Positions 48,345 through 59,400 are shown, numbered from the stretch's first letter. The stretch: 64,000 nucleotides of DNA from Neofusicoccum parvum (GCA_020912385.1 CP087213.1:496001-560000), one strand, 5' to 3'. The notes: generated from the sequence alone by a model not told the origin. Program-made: numbers and translations.

Positions 48345-50285
48345 ATGGCCGCTCTAGTCGCACGGCGCAAGCCCGTCTTCGTCGTCGCCGCCTTCGTCTT
48401 TGTCGTGCTGTTCTACCTCCACCGCCCGGCGTCGCCCTACAGCCTCCGGCCCGGCGCGTCCATCTTCTCCGCCTCGCCCAGCCGCGAAATCAACTGGGCC
48501 AATGTCTCGCACCAGCACCCCGTGCAGTCCATGCTCTCGCTGCCCTCGCCCGCCGCCGAGATCCCGCCCATCCAGAACGACTTCCTCGCCGCCGAGGATC
48601 CCGCCGCCCGTGACGTGCGCCTCAAGCGCCAGGCCGCCGTCAAAGAAAACTTCCTGCACGCCTGGAACGGCTACAGGAGCAAGGCCTGGCTTCACGATGA
48701 GCTCCTCCCCATTTCCGGCCGCAGCAGAGACCCGTTCGGGGGCTGGGCCGCCACGCTTGTGGACTCGCTCGACACGCTCTGGATCATGAACCTGACCGCC
48801 GAGTTCGACGAGTCTGTCCGCGCCATCAGCAGCATCGACTTCAGCTCCTGCTCTCTCGAGGAAATCAATGTGTTTGAGACCACCATCCGCTACCTCGGCG
48901 GCTTCCTGGCCGCCTACGACCTGAGCGACGGCCAGTACCCAGCCCTCCTGGAGAAGGCGACCGAGATGGGCCACATGCTGTACAAGGCATTCGACACCCC
49001 GAACCGGATGCCAATCACCCGGTGGAACTTCAGGGCCGCTGAGATCGGCATGCCGCAGGAGGCCGCTGAGATCGGCATGCCGCAGGAGGCCGCCGAGACG
49101 GTTCTCTCCGCCGAGATCGGCTCCTTGACGCTGGAGTTCACCCGGCTCTCGCAGCTGACCGGCGACCCGCGCTGGTTCGACGCCGTGCAGCGCGTCATGG
49201 ACGTCTTCGAGGCCCAGCAGATGAAGAGCAAGCTGCCCGGCATGTGGCCCACCGTCGTCAACGCCCGGACCATGGACTTCACCGCCTTCAACGGCTTCAC
49301 CATCGGCGGCATGGCCGACTCGCTGTACGAGTACTTCCCCAAGCAGCACATGCTGCTCGGCGGCGCGACGCGCCAGTACCGCAAGCTCTTCGCCCTCTCC
49401 TCGCTGCCCATGAAGCGGCACATGTTCTACCGGCCCATGGTCCCGGGCAACAAGGACATCCTGCTGGCCGGCGACGTGCAGACGGACGGCCACGTGCCGC
49501 CGCAGACGGTCTACCTCGAGCCCAAGAACCAGCACCTGACGTGCTTCGCGGGCGGCATGTTCGCCATCGCCGGCAAGATCTTCGCCAGCGCCGAGGACGT
49601 CGAGGTCGGCCGCAAGCTGACCGAGGGCTGCCTGTGGGCGTACGAGGCCAGCCCGCACGGCATCATGCCCGAGGTCATGTACACGCTGCCGTGCCCGCAG
49701 TCGGGCCCGTTCTCGGCCGACGGCTGCGAGTGGCAGGAGGACGCGTGGTTCGAGGCCGTGGCCACCGCCCACGCCGACCCCGCCGCCGCCGCCGACCCCA
49801 GCTCGGCCGACGCCGACGCCCTCATCCAGCAGAAGCACCTGCGCAAGGGCGTCGCCAAGGTCGCCGACCCGCGCTACCTCCTCCGCCCCGAGGCCGTCGA
49901 GAGCGTCTTCGTCCTGTACCGCGCCACCGCCGACCCGCGCCTGCCCGACCGCGCCTGGCGCATGTTCGAGAACATCGTCAAGACCACCCGCACCCGCACC
50001 GCCCACGCGAGCTTGGACGACTGCGTGACCGGCCGCCCGCCGCAGGCCGACCGCATGGAGTCGTTCTGGCTGGCCGAGACCCTGAAGTACTTTTATCTGG
50101 TCTTCTCCGAGCCGGACTTGGTGAGCTTGGACGAGTGGGTTTTCAATACCGAGGCGCATCCGTTGAGGAGGCCGCGTCCGAGCAGTGGGAAGAGCCGCAC
50201 GAGTGGCAAGAGTACCGCGAGTGGCAAGAGTAGCTCGAGTAGTGCGAGTAGTGTGAGTGGTGCGGGAGAGTTGAGAAATACTTAG
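48345..50285 (+). CDS. GH47 class I alpha-1,2-mannosidase
   Basis: A single exon encodes 646 residues. The enzyme trims alpha-1,2-linked mannose from N-glycans in the ER or Golgi by an inverting, Ca2+-dependent mechanism. Residues 1-30 (RRKPVFVVAAFVFVVLFYLH) are a type II signal anchor. GH47 motifs appear in order: DSLDTLWIM, FETTIRYLGGFLAAYDLS, GSLTLEFTRLSQLTGD, DSLYEYFPKQ, HLTCFAGGM, RPEAVESVFVLYR, DRMESFWLAETLKYFYLVFS and finally NTEAHPL, whose Thr binds Ca2+. An exact 27-bp in-frame duplication adds nine residues (AAEIGMPQE twice) before the GSLTLEF motif. The last ~40 residues are a Ser/Gly/Lys repeat tail. The ATG at 48345 starts directly before the anchor. Confidence 0.95.
   Translation: MAALVARRKPVFVVAAFVFVVLFYLHRPASPYSLRPGASIFSASPSREINWANVSHQHPVQSMLSLPSPAAEIPPIQNDFLAAEDPAARDVRLKRQAAVKENFLHAWNGYRSKAWLHDELLPISGRSRDPFGGWAATLVDSLDTLWIMNLTAEFDESVRAISSIDFSSCSLEEINVFETTIRYLGGFLAAYDLSDGQYPALLEKATEMGHMLYKAFDTPNRMPITRWNFRAAEIGMPQEAAEIGMPQEAAETVLSAEIGSLTLEFTRLSQLTGDPRWFDAVQRVMDVFEAQQMKSKLPGMWPTVVNARTMDFTAFNGFTIGGMADSLYEYFPKQHMLLGGATRQYRKLFALSSLPMKRHMFYRPMVPGNKDILLAGDVQTDGHVPPQTVYLEPKNQHLTCFAGGMFAIAGKIFASAEDVEVGRKLTEGCLWAYEASPHGIMPEVMYTLPCPQSGPFSADGCEWQEDAWFEAVATAHADPAAAADPSSADADALIQQKHLRKGVAKVADPRYLLRPEAVESVFVLYRATADPRLPDRAWRMFENIVKTTRTRTAHASLDDCVTGRPPQADRMESFWLAETLKYFYLVFSEPDLVSLDEWVFNTEAHPLRRPRPSSGKSRTSGKSTASGKSSSSSASSVSGAGELRNT
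49035..49088 (+). repeat. 27-bp tandem duplication within the mannosidase
   Basis: Two identical 27-bp copies (49035-49061 and 49062-49088) encode AAEIGMPQE twice. A diverged AAE follows. Homologues as I know them have a single such segment. Confidence 0.9.
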
Positions 50286-50819
50286 TCCGCAGGCAGAGGT
50301 GTGTAATTATACCCAGGTGTTAGGTAGACATCGAAGATCGGTCCTCAGGTATATAAACTATTCCGCTAGCCCTTCTAGTATCTGCCGCCAGACGAGCGTG
50401 GTCTAGTTGTCTCAGGCAACTATTTCCGCTCACCCCCTAGTAGGGACAGGACATGGGTTCGAGTCTGGGTCCGGCACAAAACAGACGGTACCTAAAGAGT
50501 CTGTTCTATCGAGCCGGTCACGTTTCCGGGAGTCTGGAATGTTTCCTCTCGATGTGCGCAGGACAAAGCGGCTGGTACATGATGCTAAGCATGTACTAGT
50601 TAGATAGTTTTGCTCTTCTGTTTTATTCACCTATAATGTTAGTTATCGTCTCGTTCTATACTAGTCACTATCTTACCACGCGTCTTATATCGATCCTAAC
50701 ATCCTCTTATTTTGTGGCTATCGCTATCCTACCATAGAAACAACAATCTCCTACATCCTCACCTTCTCCCACCTCCCCATCCAGTCCCTCCCCAGCACGA
50801 CCCCCACCAACCACCCACA
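50286..50819. other. Intergenic between convergent mannosidase and methyltransferase genes
   Basis: It holds the 3' ends of both genes. Most of the middle is the SINE-like element described separately. The remainder is AT-richer with no gene. Confidence 0.5.
50390..50630 (+). mobile_element. Candidate tRNA-derived SINE or tRNA-like relic
   Basis: An exact RNA polymerase III A-box match (TGGTCTAGTTG, 50399-50409; consensus TRGYNNANNNG) is followed 57 nt later by a near-perfect B-box (GGTTCGAGTCT, 50456-50466; last C replaced by T). The T-stem does not pair, so it is not a working tRNA gene. About 160 nt of unrelated sequence follows, ending with a small palindrome (GTACATG at 50575-50581, CATGTAC at 50590-50596) and T-rich sequence. 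That is the layout of a tRNA-derived SINE. Boundaries are approximate and no target-site duplication was established. Confidence 0.5.
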
Positions 50820-51972
50820 CTACTCCACCCTCCTAACCACAAACGCCAACCACCACAGCCCCTCCTGACTCCCCCTCTTCGCCCAAGCCCTCAGCTCCTC
50901 CATGCCGACCTCCTCGCCGACCTCACCCATCCGGCCCTCGACTTCCCACTTGGTCCCCGTCCGCTCGCCGACCTCTTGCCACAGCCGGGCCCAGCTGGCG
51001 ACGTCGTGCATGAAGCGGGCGACGCGGCCCTCCTGGCCGGCGGCGCGCTCGCCGGGCACGCGGCTGCCGACCTGGCGGCCGACGACGGCGACGCCGGGCG
51101 CGGGCCGCAGCAGCGCGACGCAGCGCTCGGCGGCGCGCAGCTGGTCCGCGCGCCCGAAGAGGTGGAAGAACGACGACGCGTGGATGACCGAGAGCGTGCC
51201 CGCGAGCGGCGCGAGCGGCGAGGCCGGCCCGTCGTCGAAGATGTCGGCCGCGAGGAGGCGGGATGGCGGCAGGATGTGCGCGTCGATGAAGAGGGTGTGT
51301 GAGAGGGTGAGGAAGGGCCCGCGGAGGTCGGTGCCGTGGAGCGAGGTGGGTGGGGCGCCGTCGTGGATCTGTTGGGAGAGGAGGGGGGGAACGTGAGTTG
51401 TTGTTTGTTCAGTTGGCGGGTGGGGGGCGGATGGGTGAACGGGGGGCGATTTGGGACGGCGTGGTGGTGGGATCGTGGCTTACCAGCTGGCGGAGCTCCT
51501 GGCCGAAGCAGCAGCCCAAATCGAGGAGTTGCTCGCCGTTCTTCAGGCGCGAGAGGATTTCGGGGTAGTAGGATTCACTGGACATGTTGAAGTCGAGGAA
51601 GCGGAACATGCCAATGCACGGATAGGGATGCTGGCAGAATAGAAGTTCTTAGCCCTTGCTCCCCCCTTACCACGTAGTTGGAGTCATGGTACAGAGGGAA
51701 GAAGATTTGGGCATGCGTACGATGTCCCAGGCTTTGTCTCTCTATTCCCAGCATCAGTCAAACGGACTCGCGCATGAAGATGAAAGATGTTATTTGAGGC
51801 TCACCACTTCCAGCACATGAGCCTCGACCTTCTCCGGCGGAATGCCGCTGTACTCCTCCAGGAGCTTCCGCGCCTGCTCGGTGAGGTTCAAGACCTTGTT
51901 GCTGAACCACGGGACATCTTTGCTGCGGGTGCCCGGCTGCGGTAGTGGCTGCTGCTCCTGGACTTCGGCCAT
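50820..51972 (-). CDS. Class I SAM-dependent methyltransferase, AusD-like
   Basis: Four minus-strand exons (51972-51805, 51741-51721, 51630-51484, 51368-50820) encode 294 residues. The second exon is only 21 nt (RDKAWDI). Motif I for S-adenosylmethionine is LLDLGCCFGQELRQL, and LHGTDLRGPF supplies the acidic residue after beta-2. ASSFFHLFGRADQLRAAERC fits motif IV and the following helix. The PYPCIGMFRFLDF segment before motif I is typical of a fungal methyltransferase family that includes the meroterpenoid enzyme AusD. No other secondary-metabolism gene is near, so the substrate is unknown. There is no signal peptide. Confidence 0.85.
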
Positions 51973-54900
51973 GGTCGATTGTGGAAACGTCCAATATCAC
52001 TGAAGATTATGCGTGTGTGGCAATGGTGGTCTGTTCGTCTTCCGTAATACGTCTCCAAGAGGGGTGGTAGACTACAATGCGCAAGCTACTGGACGAGACG
52101 TACAATTTTATACGCTTCGGTGCGATTGGAAATCACGAAAGACGGCGTCGGACGTAGGTTTGAAGACGCGCGTTGCTCGCCGGTGGCTGGCTAGTCGCCT
52201 GGACTTATGGGTCTGAAATCCTTCGAATGCACAGAAGACAGGTCACACTGCAGACACATTCCCGTCTCTGCCATTTTTAGACGGCAAGCGCCAACTCTGT
52301 TGAAGCAGAGGCAGCCACGACGCTCTCATACAGCTCCTCGTTGGCTGGCTGGGGGCAAGGAAGGGGCGGCCCGGTGTACTCGGATGGACGTCTGCATGGA
52401 GCGTTGGGCAGAAGGATCGCAGTCGGTAACGAACGGAGCCTCCGCAAGCTCCGTTGCCGTCGGAGCTCAGAATCGCCCCGTCCGCCCCGTCCGCTGTTTC
52501 CAGTCATCCCGTGACTTTCGCGCCACGGACGCGTTGGCGTGGTGGAGGCGCGAACACCCTAAGGCCGGTCTCGTATTCCCATTTCCCCACCTCCACAGCG
52601 CGTGCGCGCTCTCGCTCTCAGGCCGAATGAGCTCGGGCCGGACCACGTTGCATTTCTCGTCAGTGCTCACTTCCTGCTTTAACGAAACGTCGCCGAATGC
52701 CATGTCATGAAGACTTGCTGAGCCAGCACGAGGTGGCCAATTGAGCCATGATTCAAACGCTCCTCCACCAGACCCTTACATCACTAGTCAGCCTCAACTG
52801 ATTTCCCCGAAGTTCGTACTCACGAGATGGCGACGATGAAAACTGGGATGCCAACACGATCTCGGGTCTATTGAGGTCAGAGCGTTGCGGCACGATTCGT
52901 CCGCCGTCTCCAACTGACATAGACCGCAAGAGGCGTCCAATATATTTGACCGAGACGCTGTATCTTGGCATGTCACCACGTTTCGATGTCTTGTTCTGGT
53001 GTCGACGGCTATCCCCGGAGAGAAGCAGATCTCCAAAAGAGCATTTGGCGTCCAGTCCGCCCCCATACCAAGACCCAGATGCAGCGGGCCTGAGCAGCCA
53101 TAGAGGCCCACGCTTTCCTCAAACATGTCAATTCGGAGTTCCTCCATTCGTGGCAATTAGAAACAGCAGTGGTAAGCGAGCTCAAGTCTTGTCTGGACGG
53201 CCGTTCCCGAGTTCCCGCTGCTGCCACAAGGCCGCCTTCTCGTCAGTCAAAACGTTTGCTCCAACAACCTGACAAGCCAGGGCGCCTTGCTGTTGCATCT
53301 GCACCTGTCCGGGAAAACGCGATGCGCTTCGCCCAGGCAATTCGGCGACTCCGGAGCCGCGGGCCGCAGATGATTCTGTTATCATTATTTCCAGTCGCAG
53401 CACGGAGGCCAATGGATGGTGGTGTGGAACCAGCTCGTCGCGGAAAGAGAGAGACCGGCGCGGGTTGAACTTATCAGCAGTCCTCGAGACGCTGTTTCAA
53501 CCGCAATCATTTCCCACAATGGAAGCTCCCAGCCGGCTCAGGATCAAGGGCCTATCAGCCCTTCCCGTGTCCTGGCGGCAGCGGGATGTGTGACGGGCGG
53601 CCAGGCACCGCATGAACGCGATTCGCCGGGTTGGAGAGGGAAGGCGGGCTCTGGGCGACGGCATTGGCTGGCTTGCCGTGGTCGCTGGTGCGACAGCCGT
53701 CTCAGGCCATGCGGGTGCTTTTCCTGGCCGTGGTTCGCCTTGCGCTGCTGCTGCTGGGGCGCGCTGCCGATCTCCCAGCCTCGCTCCGCGCCTCCATGGC
53801 GGCCTGCCTGAAAGGTTGGCGGATTGTCGCCCGCCCATCGCCCACAGCACATGGCTGGGCCCACCACCGACACGGCCATGACGCTGCGGTGCCTCGCATC
53901 AGGGCCACTCTTGCACAACGGATGCTCTGCGTCGCCCATCCGAGCATCCCGGAATTGAGCGTGTTGATCTCGTAACAAGTCATCATGCGCGGGCTGATCT
54001 CCCCGCGTTAGCGAGGCCGCGACGGAGAAACCAGCGTCTTGCAAGTGGGTGCGTCCGCGGCGTGGGTGGTCGTGTCGTGCCGGTGCTGGTGCCGGCGCAT
54101 CTGGACGTGGGCGACGAAGACTCAGGAGGCGCGCGACGGTGGCGGCGGCACTTCAGGGCTGCAGCCATCCGGATGGCGTCCGGCAGGCGTCCGGCAGGCG
54201 TCGACGATCTTATCAGCCACCAGCGACCGCAGGGGGCTAGCCGCCAAGCCAGCCGGACCGAAGCAGCGAGCCCAGCGGGCGGCGGGCGCGCATGTCGAAT
54301 TAAGGTTGGAGGGGATGGTGTTGACGACGGCGGGCGGCAGGATCAAGAAGCAAGCGCTGCACGCCAGACGCTGCAGCCGGGCGCAGGCAGGCGATAAGCT
54401 TCGCCGGCTGCCCGCCACGATCTGCTTCGAAGTCAATCGCGCCGCGCAAAAGAGGCAGTCGCGACGACGACGCCTGCCGGCCGCCACGCCCTGGGAAGGA
54501 GGCCGTCTTCACGATAAGGCTGGCGCAGAAACCGCCCCAGGGGGCACGGCCGCATCGACGATGGGCCTCTTGACTCGGGCTCATCACCGACTCTTTCGAT
54601 TCCTGCCAGACCGCCGGCGCTCTTCCCATCGCGGCTGCCGTTGGGACGCGCGCGGGAAAGCCACAGCTGGTACCTGCGTCGGGTGGGGCCCGCGCTGACA
54701 AGGCTTGCGCGCCGTCCAGCCCGTGACGGCGGCGGAGGCACGACTTCATTTGCAGCCGGCGCAGAGGTGTCGCTGTCTCGAGCCCGAATGCAGCTCTTCA
54801 TCTGGAGTCGCGCCGTCGCGCCGCGCGCCCGCCGGCCGCGCCTGAGTTCGCGGCAGAAGGAGGAGCGGCAGAGTCGTGGGCGGGAGCCGTGCGCACCACA

Positions 54901-56040
54901 GGCCTCACCGACGGCAGCTCGACCGTTGGAGGCAGCGCTGGCTAGCTGAAGGGGGCGCCGGAGCCGAAAAGGACTGCAGACAAGCATTCAGCACCCACCC
55001 GGGGCCGATCAACGCCATCAGTTTCCCCAACCGGCGCCGCCATCTCGACCGCCGCAGGCCCCATTGGGGTGCGTGCGAACTGACGCCAGCGAACGCAGTG
55101 GATGCTCTTTTTTTTCTTCCACCACAGCACGGCCGCCGCCGCAAGCAGGACCGCCCCCGAGACAGCCCAATAAGCTTATCCGAACAACGGCACGCCCGGG
55201 GGCCGTCGTGCTGATTGCTGCGCTGCGCCGAGCGCCCGTGGCTGGACCCCAAACAACGCGAGCAAGAGAAGCGCTAGGCCGCCCGGCGGATCGGCAGGGC
55301 ACCCTGCCTGGCCGATGCTGGTCTGTTTTGCAGCAGTGGCAGCAGCTGCTGCCTCTTGGCGCCACCGCGAACCCTGAACCCTGCGGCGTGGATGGAGAGA
55401 GAGCAGAGCGCGCGAGACTCGCCCTCACCCACTCGCCCAAAGGGGCATGACGGGCCCCAGTCGCTATCAAAGCACACGCTTCTGGCGCCCTCCACGCGCA
55501 CAGCCCAGCGAACCCACCTATGAGCGAATTCTTCGCCCGCTAGCCATCGATGATCTTCCTGTTCTCAGGCGGTCCGCCCACGACGGCCGCTCCATACCGC
55601 ATCTCCCACCCAGGGCCCGCTTTGGCGTGCTTCTGCGCTGATGCCTATCGCCGCCAACATGCTGTCATCGGCCTGGCTATCCGCACCACCGGGCGCTCCG
55701 CCTTGGTGCCAATGCCCCATGCGCACGCCGTGCCAGGCACCGTGCAGGGAACAGATAGCCAGTGATGGTGTGGTGGCCCAGCCCCAGCCAGCCCCAGCCG
55801 CCACCGCCGCCCTCCGCGCCCGAACGGCCGCTGCTATCTGATATAAAGGAGAAGAGCCCTCCGGACGCTGCCCGCATCTGTGTACCCGTCACCGTCAATC
55901 ATTCTCTGTTTCTTTCCCCAAGGGACCGGAATATACGTACCAGTCGTCCTGCCCTGTCGTGACCCAAAAAAGAAAAACACCAAACATCCCGGGGAAAAAA
56001 CCACCACGCGGTCTCTACCAGCACCAGCCAAACCGACACA
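51973..56040. other. GC-rich gene-poor stretch
   Basis: This 4-kb stretch between the methyltransferase and the Kex2-segmented protein gene has no recognisable gene. From about 53.5 to 55.8 kb it is strongly GC-rich, with long overlapping open frames on both strands and little protein character. It resembles the block at 8.2-10.3 kb in composition. The right end contains the TATA box and leader of the next gene. Confidence 0.5.
55842..55847 (+). promoter_or_regulatory. TATA box of the secreted Kex2-segmented protein gene
   Basis: TATAAA lies about 200 bp upstream of the ATG at 56041 and is followed by a pyrimidine-rich leader. Confidence 0.5.
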
Positions 56041-56484
56041 ATGCACTTCACCTCTGCCCTCGCCGCCGCCCTCCTGGCCACCTCGGCCGCCGCCCTGCCG
56101 CCCACCCGCGTCGGCGTGACCAGCAACGCACCCTCCGTCAACAGCACCTCGGAGCTGCACGCCCGCAACCTCAACTTCACCGGCGCCCCCATCCTCCCCC
56201 GCGCCATCAACTCCACCAGCTTCATCCTCCCGCGCGACGTCAACGCCACCAACTTCGCCGGCAGCAGGCCCAACCTGCACGTCCCCCGCAGCTGGAACCT
56301 GACCGCCGAGGAGGAGAAGAAGGCCCTCTTCCCGCGCCTGTCGCTCAACAAGAACTCCACCGAGGGCGTCTTCGACAAGCGCGACGTCCCCGTCGAGGCC
56401 GTGCCCACCGGCATCGTCAAGCGCGCCAGCCCCACCGGCTACGTCAAGCGGTCTTTCGGCACCGGTACGCCCTTCCAGGCCTAA
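56041..56484 (+). CDS. Small secreted protein with serial Kex2-type sites
   Basis: I do not recognise a family. The 147-residue product has a clear signal peptide (residues 1-19, SALAAALLATSAAA). The rest falls into short segments ending in Pro-Arg or Lys-Arg: LPR54, LPR65, VPR83, FPR99, DKR114, VKR128 and VKR137. These are sites that the Golgi protease Kex2 can cut. Six N-glycosylation sequons (N34, N45, N57, N68, N86, N105) sit about one per segment in the first part; the last part has related PTGIVKR and PTGYVKR units and no sequon. This suggests a precursor processed into several peptides. An alternative model splices from 56465 to 56620 (CAG acceptor), replacing the last residues with a Thr/Pro-rich tail ending at 56805. 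The GTACGC donor and pyrimidine-rich acceptor make that plausible. Confidence 0.75.
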   Translation: MHFTSALAAALLATSAAALPPTRVGVTSNAPSVNSTSELHARNLNFTGAPILPRAINSTSFILPRDVNATNFAGSRPNLHVPRSWNLTAEEEKKALFPRLSLNKNSTEGVFDKRDVPVEAVPTGIVKRASPTGYVKRSFGTGTPFQA

Positions 56485-59400
56485 ATCCCGCGACGACGGC
56501 AGCGAGGCCGGAACGATGAGAACTCCTCCTCGGACTCGTTCTTCGGCCTGTTCGTTTTGCTCGTCTACTTTCTCTTGATGCGGGGCGGCTGAGGGTTGAT
56601 TCTTCTTTCTTCTCGAGCAGGCGACGTCCCCGCCACGTTCTTGACGATCGTCTCGACGCCTTCCGCCACGCCGACCACGCCGACGCCGACACCGACGCCA
56701 ACCCCGACCGGCCGAGCGAGCGACGCTTGCGGCGGCGCCGGGGGATCCGGGATGGACGTGTGGGATCGGTGTATCGAGGCTCTGTTCCTGGGGCTCGGTC
56801 ACTGAAGGGGCCCAAGCCCACATCGTCTTCCCATTTGATCGACTTTTCTTTTTTCTTTTATCGCGGCAAAAGGACATGGGGGAAACACTTAGAGAGGGGT
56901 GTTGTTAGGACCAACAACAACATCGTACTGGATCGAGGGAAGTGGTGGTGGGGAGGAAACAAATACTCTTGTAATATCTGGGATTCGAGCAAGGGGGGAA
57001 ACCCTTGCTCGCTCATTCGTCACGCTCATTTCACGACGTTAGCTGCTTGATACCACGGACATACTTATCACCACCGAAAGTTTATATGGGGGGATATGGG
57101 GGAAACACATCTTGTAGATGCGATACTTTTCAATGAAGAATCTCTCCAAACTTACCTGCTTGTTCCTTGGAAGAATCCGGCGTTGGTGATGTGCTGGAAC
57201 CTACTATTTCCTGTGCCGCTTCTCGAATGATGCCACTGACGGCAGCATCCGCCCGCGTTTCCGTCCGTCGGTCGCGTCGCGAGCAACGGCACACAGTTCC
57301 AGCGCCTTGTTGTAGATAAAGTATAGCCATGCTGTGGCCAGCCGACCAACGGCACCTTTGTTGAAGCGCAAATCAGCTCCCTCGAAGGGCTGCTCCAAGC
57401 CAATCCCTAAAGTGCTTGTTCATCGTCGGTCGCGGGGCCCCGGAGCGCGCCAGACATCGAGGCGCCGGTCGCGAAGTCCAGGTCGTCTGGACACTGCGCG
57501 GCAACCCGTCCGCCCACTCAGCCAAACAGGAGACGAGCGCAGCACCGGATTCCCGGAACATGGCACGGCCTCGAACGTGATCACAGTGGTCGTTCCCCAG
57601 GCTCGCGGACGAAGGCATTTCTCGACGAGCGTTGCTGAGAAGGCGCGGGGAAGCCCTGCGTGCGATGTCGGTCTCGTACGGTAACTGCACGGGGAGTTGA
57701 TGCCGGTCCATTTGTTTTGCTGCCCCACCGTGCCGAGCAAACGAGGGCATCTTGAACAGCAGGAAGCACGCCGTCTGGAAGGGCGCGAGGCTTTGTCCGC
57801 CCGGATGGATGAACAGAGGCTGGCGAGAGATTCGACAAGGTGGGGTGAGATCATCCCAGCTCAAAGCCGTCTGGACAGGCGCAGATTGATCCCATGTTGT
57901 CGGGAAGGGCGCTCGTACCCTATTTCCGGTCGGGACGAAACCACTGGAGGAAAAGGTGGATATCTGTTCGCCGGTTTGGTGACGTTCTACTGCAGGTGTT
58001 TCGCCGAGAAGCCATATAGGTGCCCACAGTAGGCAAGATTCTTGTAACTTGGCCTTGATGGTCCACATGGACCTTGCCGTTGAGGTAGTCACCCGGAAGA
58101 GCGATAGGAGGAGTAAATTGCAGAATGCCTGCAGATTTGACTTTCCATGGAAGGAGGGAACGAATGGAGAAACGAGTAAAACTTCCAATGGAGTTGTGTT
58201 CACTAACAGCTACGTGAGCTAAAGGGCATTACGTCCTGGTTCCAGGCTCCAGAGGCAAAAAGCTGAGGCTCAAGTCAGCGTGGAGATGCCGTTTAACCCT
58301 TTTGCGCTAGTTGGTCGAGGACATAGCTTACCTGATTGGCAATCCGTCTGAAGATACTTTGTTGGCGCGGTGGCGTCTTTCCTTCCATATTCGAGATCTT
58401 GTGGTGCATATCAGCAAGTCAAGCCCACCCTTCGTTTATGCCAAATCACATCACCAAGCTCTCCAATAGTGTCCCTCTTGGCGTTTATCGATAGTCGAGG
58501 AGTCCGGTTGAGTGGTGGAGGGTATGGGAGTGAAGGCATCGGCGAGGCAAGTCGGTGCCGAGTATCGGAGAGTCGCTGCAATCACCTTGATCGTTTCCTC
58601 CGCAATCCACCAGCATCGTCATGAAGCTATGGTATCCCCATTAATCGTTAACACAGGGCCGTTGTTGCATTCGTGCGTGCCGACCAGAGACAGACATGCA
58701 ATGTCCTCGCGGTCCAGAGATCATTCATGGGGCCATCCATTCGCTCTCGGCTGCTTCTCCGTATGAACCTAGCGGACGGCATCGTGATAACGCGCTCTTG
58801 AAGCGGCGAATATGACGGAATCGAGACCTGTTGATATCAACGCCTTATCATTTCCACGTACCTTTCCTCCTCTTGTGATCCAACACCTCATTGAAGCGAC
58901 CACTCCTGGTAATCTCCTCGTTCCGCTACCCTTCCTACGCCGATTGAACGTTCAGACGCCCCCACTACCAGCAGACCCCAAAAATCACCTGAACTCTCCT
59001 CCGAAACCATCTGTCGTCTATTTAACCTCACACCCGTACCTCCTAGCTCGCCATAGCACCGGTCAAGGCGTCCCGCAGATCGAACACCCTTGCGGAGATC
59101 ACTATTCCAGGGTTGGTCATGTGTACGCGTCAGCCAGACTACCTTTTCCAGCACGGATGTCTCAGAAGTCCGGAAAGGTGTGGGCTGTCGGAGTTGCCGA
59201 TTGGTTGTGGGGTGTTTTGAAAGAGCGTAGTTGTCGTCGTGGCCTCCGGAATCGTTGCTGTGTTGGCCGAAATGTGGCGCGTTGTCTGACGAGTTGTTTG
59301 CGTGACCTGAGTGAAAATCGAAGTAGATACCCTCGCATGCGAAGGGACATCGCATCCTAGATTGCTGTTAAGGATTAGATATACTCACCTTTCTGTCTGG

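Noticed and set aside
50399..50475. tRNA gene at the A-box/B-box pair
   Set aside because: The bases flanking the T-loop do not pair (ATGGG against CTGGG), and no acceptor stem is found, so it is not a functional tRNA.
57373..58203. 276-codon minus-strand open frame
   Set aside because: No recognisable domain and no signal peptide; composition does not look coding.
58812..59360. 182-codon plus frame and its 155-codon antisense frame
   Set aside because: Both strands are open over the same stretch, and neither shows a family motif or convincing splice sites.
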